Positions 59,385-64,000 of a stretch of 64,000 bases of DNA are shown piece by piece. The notes beneath the pieces were generated by a model. It searched no databases, was not told the DNA's origin, and saw only the letters and a program-made list of their open reading frames with translations. Source of the DNA: GCA-2683135 sp964507445 (GTDB taxonomy: Bacteria > Planctomycetota > GCA-002687715); contig CAZDQF010000003.1 in assembly GCA_964507445.1 (NCBI GenBank), forward strand, positions 62,001 through 126,000, written 5' to 3'. The translations under genes and the position numbers were made by a program. Position 1 is the first letter of the stretch, and the number at the start of each line of letters is the position of its first letter.

Positions 59385-61940
59385 ATGCGTCGGACTTCGC
59401 TGCTGCTGTTGATCCTGCTCTCGCTCCTGCAAAGGGAATCCGCGGCTCAGAACCCCGCGGGGGTCCTCGCCGGTCAGCAGATCGTGATCTCGCCGGGTCA
59501 CGGCTACTACTGGCACTCCAGCCTGGGCTGGATCACCCAGCGACCGCTCATCGACGAGCTCATCGAGGACATCCACACCCACGAGATCGTCCACGACCAC
59601 CTGCTCCCGTGGCTGGAAGGCACCGGCGTACGAACGGTCCTCTGCCGCGCCAGGAGCCGCACCGTCGAGGAACACATCATCCAGGACGACGACGGCTTCC
59701 CCGCCTACCAGGAGACGGGTGCGTGGAGCACGAGCCTCTCCACCGGGTGGGCCGGGTCCACCTATCGTTTCACCGGCACGTCGCCCGTGGGCGGCGCCAC
59801 CGCCACGTTCCGCACCACCATCACCAGGACCGACCACTATCCCGTCTACGTGGCCTTCCGCGCCGGCGCCAACCGCACGACCCAGGCCCGGGTAGAGGTC
59901 TCTCACGCCGGGGGCACGAGCTGGCGAACCGTGGACCAGACCCGCTTCAACCTCCGCTGGCTCCATGTGGGGACGTTCCCGTTTCGCGCCATGGAGGAGG
60001 CCACCGTGACCCTGTCCAGCGCCTCTCCCTCCGCCGGTGTCATCATCGCCGACGCGGTGAAGATCGGCGACGGGATGGGCTCCATCGCACGCGGCGGCGC
60101 CGTCTCCGGCCAACCACGCTGGAAGGAGTGCTCCCGCTACCACGCCGAGTACTTCGGCGCCCCTCCCTGGGTCTGGGACCCCATCGTCGGGGGGCAGGAC
60201 AACTCCGACGACGTCACCTGCCGCCCCTTCTACGGGGAGTGGTACTGCGACGGGCAGGCGGACCTGTACCTGTCCCTCCACACCAACGCGGGCGGCGGCA
60301 GCGGCACCAGCTCGTTCATCCACAACTCGTTGCTGCCCGCGGGCAGCGTGCCATGGCAGGACGTCCTGCATGGACGGCTCCTCGGCGACCTGACGGCTCA
60401 CTGGAGCCCCACCTGGATCGATCGAGGTCAGTTCACCGCCAACTTCGGAGAGCTGCGAGAACTCTCCACCATGCCCGGCTGCCTGGTGGAGCTGGCCTTC
60501 CATGACGACGTGGGCGGTGACGTGGAGGCGATCCACCATCCCGAGTTCCGCGCCATCTCGGGACGGGCCATGGCGAGGGCGGTCCTGGAGTACCTCGCAC
60601 CGGGCGCCCCCATGCTCGCCGCCCCGCCAACGTCCGTGGCCATGCGCAACTCCGGCGGTGGTCAGCTGACCCTCACCTGGAACGCGGTCCCCGGGGCCAG
60701 CAGTTACCGCGTGCGAACGGCCGCCGACGGGTTCGGCTACGACGACGGGCAGCTGGTCACCGGCACGTCCTTCACCATCAACGGCCTCACCCACGACGCC
60801 GTCAGGTATGCCAAGGTGGCCTGCGTCAACGCCTCGGGGACCGGCCCCGACAGCGAACCGGTGGGCGCGCGGGTCGCGCCCGGGGGCGCCGCTCCCCTCC
60901 TCGTGGTGAACGGCTTCGATCGTCGGGACCGCAGCCTCAAGGAGCACCAGAATCCGCGCCATTGGCTGGTGGTGGAGGGTGGCATCATCCAGGCCGTGAC
61001 GGCGGCTGGGTACCCGTTCGACGGTTGCACCAACGAGGCGGTCCAGACCCTGTTCGCGCCGCTCACGGATTACACGTGCGTCGGCTGGATACTCGGAGAA
61101 GAGTCCACCCAGGACGAGACCTTCAACGCCATCGAGCAATTCCGGGTCACCTCCTACCTGACCGGCGGCGGACGGGTCTTCTACACGGGAGCGGAGGTCG
61201 GTTGGGACCTGGACTGGCTCGGCACCGCCGCGGATCGCGCCTTCTACGAACAGACCCTTGGTCAGGACTACGTCGCCGACGACGCGGGCACCTACTGGAC
61301 CCAGGCCCAGAGCGCCGGAGTCCTGGGATCTCTACCGCCCATGATGTTCGACGATGGCTCGGTCCTCAGCGACATCGGCTACCCGGACGTGGTCCAGCCG
61401 ACGCCAGGCACGGGCGGGCAGGTCGTCCTGCGGTATGCCACGGGCGCCGGCGCGGCCGTCCTCCACGGCAACGGTCAGGTGCTCGGGATCGGGTTCCCAC
61501 TGGAGGCCCTGGTGGACCCTGCTCACCGCGCCCTGCTCATGGAACGGGTCCTCGCTGCCATGTGTCCGCTGCCGCTCCACCCGCAGGGGACCCCGCAGCC
61601 GGGGCAGTCCCTCGCCGTGGCGGTGGAGTTCCCATCGTCGCCGGGTCAGGTGTACATCGCCGCCGCCGCCGCCGGCGTGCAGTGGGGGCAGCCGTTGCCC
61701 GACGGCCGCACCATCCCGCTGAACCCGGACCCCCTGTTCAGCCTCAGCCTGTCCCCTACGCAACCGTTCTTCAGCGGCATGACAGGGACGCTCAACAGCC
61801 AGGGCGTGGGCGCGTTCCAGGTCCATGTGCCGAACCTGCCGTCCCTCTCAGGATTCTCGGCGTGGTTCTCCGCGGTGACGCTGCATTCGAACAACACGGT
61901 GGACGAGATCGCGCCCTGGGTCCGACTCCGCGTGCCCTAA
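59385..61940 (+). CDS. Mosaic secreted N-acetylmuramoyl-L-alanine amidase
   Basis: 851 residues. Signal peptide ends SAA with mature QNP. The amidase_3 fold opens with VISPGHGYYWHSSLGW (zinc His) and ends with LYLSLHTNAGGGSG (about 302) and LVELAFHDD (about 368). Between these halves, about 105-230, lies a golvesin-like beta domain (TGAWSTSLSTGWAGSTYRF, IIADAVKIGDG). Then come a fibronectin III domain (about 405-495), a flavodoxin/amidotransferase-like domain (about 505-725; LVVNGFDRRDRS, FYTGAEVGWDL, no nucleophile Cys) and a C-terminal extracellular module. It should cut the peptidoglycan stem, or a related glycopeptide, outside the cell. The stop overlaps the converging aminotransferase gene. 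Confidence 0.8.
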   Translation: MRRTSLLLLILLSLLQRESAAQNPAGVLAGQQIVISPGHGYYWHSSLGWITQRPLIDELIEDIHTHEIVHDHLLPWLEGTGVRTVLCRARSRTVEEHIIQDDDGFPAYQETGAWSTSLSTGWAGSTYRFTGTSPVGGATATFRTTITRTDHYPVYVAFRAGANRTTQARVEVSHAGGTSWRTVDQTRFNLRWLHVGTFPFRAMEEATVTLSSASPSAGVIIADAVKIGDGMGSIARGGAVSGQPRWKECSRYHAEYFGAPPWVWDPIVGGQDNSDDVTCRPFYGEWYCDGQADLYLSLHTNAGGGSGTSSFIHNSLLPAGSVPWQDVLHGRLLGDLTAHWSPTWIDRGQFTANFGELRELSTMPGCLVELAFHDDVGGDVEAIHHPEFRAISGRAMARAVLEYLAPGAPMLAAPPTSVAMRNSGGGQLTLTWNAVPGASSYRVRTAADGFGYDDGQLVTGTSFTINGLTHDAVRYAKVACVNASGTGPDSEPVGARVAPGGAAPLLVVNGFDRRDRSLKEHQNPRHWLVVEGGIIQAVTAAGYPFDGCTNEAVQTLFAPLTDYTCVGWILGEESTQDETFNAIEQFRVTSYLTGGGRVFYTGAEVGWDLDWLGTAADRAFYEQTLGQDYVADDAGTYWTQAQSAGVLGSLPPMMFDDGSVLSDIGYPDVVQPTPGTGGQVVLRYATGAGAAVLHGNGQVLGIGFPLEALVDPAHRALLMERVLAAMCPLPLHPQGTPQPGQSLAVAVEFPSSPGQVYIAAAAAGVQWGQPLPDGRTIPLNPDPLFSLSLSPTQPFFSGMTGTLNSQGVGAFQVHVPNLPSLSGFSAWFSAVTLHSNNTVDEIAPWVRLRVP

Positions 61941-62839
61941 CCCGAGAACGCCGACAGCATCAACTCGCCCATGACCTGGGCCAGCCGCCGGGTCACCGGA
62001 CCCGGGTGGCCGTCGCCGATCCGGCGACCGTCGACGCTGATCACGGCGAGCACGGGCCGGGTCGTAGAGGTGATGAACGCCTCCTCAGCATCCGCGAGCG
62101 CGTCCAAGGTGGTATCCCGCTCCGCCACCAGGGACGGCGCGTGCTCCAGGAGCAAGGACCGGGTGATCCCCGGCAGCACGTTCCTGCTCAGCGGTGCCGT
62201 CACGGCGACGCCCTCTTTCACGAGCCAGAAGTTGCTGCTCCCGCCTTCCAGGAGCCGACCGCTCTCGTCCACGAAGATCGCCTCCAGTCCCTTCGCCTCC
62301 GCGGCGGCGCGCTTGGCCAGGATGTTGGGGAGGAGCTGGGTGGACTTCAGGTGGGCGCCGTCCCAGCGGCGCTCGGGACAGGTCGCCACCGCGATGCCGC
62401 GCCGTTGGTTGGCGGCGAGAGCCTGCATGTTGAAGGGTCTGAGGGTCCCGTAGACCGCCGGAGTGGGAGGGTGTTCCGGCAGATGATCCCGGGGCCCCAC
62501 CCCACCGGTCACCTGGAGGTACAGCAGTCCGTCTCCACCGCCTCCTTCTCGAAGCAGGGCCTCGACGCAACGGCTGATCGCCCCGGCGCAGGACCCGTGG
62601 TCGATGCCCATGCCTTCCAGGGAGCGGGCAAGACGCACCAGATGAGGGTCCAGGGCGAAGGCCTTGCCGTCACGGGTGAGCAACGCCTCATAAGCCGCCT
62701 CACCGAACAGGAACCCGCGATCCTCCAACGGGACCCTGGCCTCGTCGATGGGAACGACCTCGTCGGCGACCCACGCCATGGGCGCGGCGATCGGCGCTGA
62801 ACCCGCCTCCAGCGTCAGGTTCTCGGGCCTGCTGCTCAT
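61937..62839 (-). CDS. Class IV aminotransferase (branched-chain / D-amino acid / aminodeoxychorismate lyase type)
   Basis: 300 residues from ATG 62839 (a GTG two codons earlier is possible). PLP-fold marks: VPLEDRGFLFGEAAYEALL (about 36-54), YLQVTGGVGPRDH, the PLP Lys in HLKSTQLLPNILAK (about 166-179), FVDESGRLLEGGSSNFWLVK and LPGITRSLLLEHA. The first motif and the 'GxGxRDH' phrase lean towards D-amino-acid aminotransferase, relevant to wall D-amino acids, but specificity cannot be read here. It converges on the amidase gene with a four-base overlap. Confidence 0.88.
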   Translation of the reverse strand: MSSRPENLTLEAGSAPIAAPMAWVADEVVPIDEARVPLEDRGFLFGEAAYEALLTRDGKAFALDPHLVRLARSLEGMGIDHGSCAGAISRCVEALLREGGGGDGLLYLQVTGGVGPRDHLPEHPPTPAVYGTLRPFNMQALAANQRRGIAVATCPERRWDGAHLKSTQLLPNILAKRAAAEAKGLEAIFVDESGRLLEGGSSNFWLVKEGVAVTAPLSRNVLPGITRSLLLEHAPSLVAERDTTLDALADAEEAFITSTTRPVLAVISVDGRRIGDGHPGPVTRRLAQVMGELMLSAFSG

Positions 62840-62887
62840 GGCCACATGTTAGCGCGGACCGGTTGTAGACTCATCACGGTCGGCGCG

Positions 62888-62917
62888 TTGACCGTCCCAC
62901 CGCAATCGTGCCAGAAT
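62888..62917 (+). promoter_or_regulatory. Candidate promoter for the large secreted protein gene
   Basis: TTGACC (62888-62893) and CAGAAT (62912-62917), spacing 18; five and four consensus matches. It would give a leader of about 60 bases before GTG 62984. Confidence 0.45.
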
Positions 62918-62983
62918 CGAGGACACCGGGTTCTGGTGGACCCTATCTCCTCCCCCCGCCTCTTGGACCAGGGAGTTCCCAAG

Positions 62984-64000
62984 GTGTTGAAATCAAAGAC
63001 CGCCCTCGTCGTGATCCTGACGGTCATCATGCTCGCCCCCGTGGGCGCGCAGCAATTGACCATCAACGGGTCCACGACCCACGCCAACCTGCCGCTGGAC
63101 GGCGCGTTGACCCACACCCTCACTCTGACCGGGCCCGGGAACACCCCGTTCCACTGGATCGCGGATCAGGACCCCGGGCCCACCGTCACCGGCGGCGTCT
63201 CGATCCCTGTGGGGATCACCCCTGCGACCATCGACATCGGCCTCGGGCTGCCGTTCGCGCCCTCCGGATCGGCCGCAGTGGCCTTCACCGTGGCGGACCT
63301 CTCCCTCGTCGGCGTCACCTACTACTCCGCCGGGGTCTTCCTCACGCCGACGGGCACGGTGGTCTCCAACGGCGTCTCCATGACCTTCGTCCTCCCCGGC
63401 GCCGACGCCGGGCCGGACGCGGCGACATTCGTGAACCAGGGCGTGGCCCTGGACGGCTCCGGCATCCTGAACGGCGCGGGGCAGGTGCCCGCCGGCGCCA
63501 ACCCCCTATGGATCGTCACCGGCGCCCCGGCGGGGTCCAACCCTCAGCTTCAGGACGCACAGAGCGCCTACCCCACGTTCTCCGCTGATGCCCCTGGCGC
63601 CTACACCGTGGAGCTGCAGGTCAGCCTCCCCGGGGGACTGAGCGCGGACCAGGTCCAGGTGGACGTGTTCGACGTCCAGCTCTCCGGCACCTCCGACGGC
63701 GCCTTTGTCACGGGCCCCGTCAGCCTCAACGGCACCGCGGATGGCCCTGGCATCGCCAGCCTTGAGATCAACGGCGCGCCCGTGAGCCTGGCGGGCAACG
63801 CCTTCTCCGGCGGCACCCTGACCCCGGCGGACGTCATGAACCCCATCACGGCCACGGTCACCACCGCCGCGGGACAGGTGATCGAACGCACCATCACGGT
63901 GATCAACGGGAGCTCCGCTCCTATCGGCTCCATCGGCAGCCCGGGCGCGGCCACACGCCTCGCCGGCGTCAGCCTCGATCTCCTCGAACCGCCCGTGGAA
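62984..64000 (+). CDS. Large secreted repeat protein, N-terminal part (cut by window edge)
   Basis: The frame opens at GTG 62984 (GGAG at 62972-62975) or TTG 62987 and stays open to the end of the window (339 residues visible). The signal peptide ends VGA with mature QQL. Residues about 40-135 resemble the extracellular module found at the ends of the proteins at 57554 and 59385. Then a PKD-like segment (YPTFSADAPGAYTVELQVSL) and Ig-like repeats (TGPVSLNGTADGPGIASLEI, then NGAPVSLAGNAFSGG) begin. It is probably a surface or adhesin-type protein; the anchor and length lie beyond the window. Confidence 0.75.
   Translation, partial: MLKSKTALVVILTVIMLAPVGAQQLTINGSTTHANLPLDGALTHTLTLTGPGNTPFHWIADQDPGPTVTGGVSIPVGITPATIDIGLGLPFAPSGSAAVAFTVADLSLVGVTYYSAGVFLTPTGTVVSNGVSMTFVLPGADAGPDAATFVNQGVALDGSGILNGAGQVPAGANPLWIVTGAPAGSNPQLQDAQSAYPTFSADAPGAYTVELQVSLPGGLSADQVQVDVFDVQLSGTSDGAFVTGPVSLNGTADGPGIASLEINGAPVSLAGNAFSGGTLTPADVMNPITATVTTAAGQVIERTITVINGSSAPIGSIGSPGAATRLAGVSLDLLEPPVE

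Noticed and set aside
59310..61139. A 609-codon minus-strand frame opposite the amidase gene
   Set aside because: Gly/Val/Asp/Arg-rich translation without domain marks; the amidase reading is supported by zinc motifs and a signal peptide.

Overview
The window is G+C-rich, densely coded bacterial chromosome with no rRNA, no intact tRNA, no insertion sequence and no CRISPR array. It looks like a Gram-negative-type, peptidoglycan-containing bacterium: TolC, MltA lipoprotein, Ddl, secreted amidase, RseP. The mixture is most reminiscent of Planctomycetota: several secreted HEAT-repeat proteins, one with a W..WW motif behind a Gly/Pro linker; a eukaryote-type UDP-HexNAc pyrophosphorylase; and secreted proteins sharing an extracellular module common in that phylum. 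The phylum is an inference from protein character, not from a marker tree.

Layout. 1-12.6 kb: secreted epoxide-hydrolase-like protein (cut by the left edge), aspartoacylase/amidotransferase fusion, membrane sulfatase-like protein, a decayed M23 peptidase gene, a GT-C-like membrane protein, myo-inositol-phosphate synthase, NAD synthetase and a large secreted HEAT-repeat protein with a strong terminator. 12.7-18.1 kb (minus): TPR protein, hydrolase-fold protein lacking its nucleophile, membrane-fused spermidine-synthase-like protein, small anchored protein. 18.2-21.0 kb (plus): RseP with extra PDZ-like segments and a UbiA-family enzyme behind a good promoter. 21.0-26.1 kb: coupled DUF58-transglutaminase-CCA-adding enzyme genes and a pseudopilin. 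26.1-31.0 kb (minus): HEAT protein, TolC, HEAT protein, two-TM protein. 31.0-31.5 kb: a 63-codon gene between strong hairpins.

31.5-48.1 kb (minus) is mostly housekeeping: recA and thpR, the rpmF-plsX-fabH-fabD-fabG-acpP-fabF lipid cluster, UDP-HexNAc pyrophosphorylase, ddl, thiE, thiL, tsaE, an ECF sigma factor with a probable anti-sigma factor, plus DUF4026/DUF2314 and MltA proteins. 48.3-57.5 kb (plus) is a seven-gene, tightly overlapping run: three secreted amidohydrolase-fold paralogues of which only the middle one keeps its HxH metal motif, then homocysteine methyltransferase/MTHFR, uridine kinase, a nucleotide-pyrophosphatase-like enzyme and TruB. 57.5-64 kb: di-heme cytochrome c peroxidase with a Pro-rich tether, a mosaic amidase, a class IV aminotransferase and the start of a large secreted protein.

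The most notable window-wide pattern: of 14 predicted exported proteins with a signal-peptidase-I-like signal, 13 have Gln directly after the likely cleavage site, which suggests pyroglutamate-capped secreted proteins. Other highlights are the amidohydrolase triplet with two apparent pseudoenzymes, an extracellular module recurring in three secreted proteins, the HEAT-TolC-HEAT operon and the hairpin-flanked small gene.
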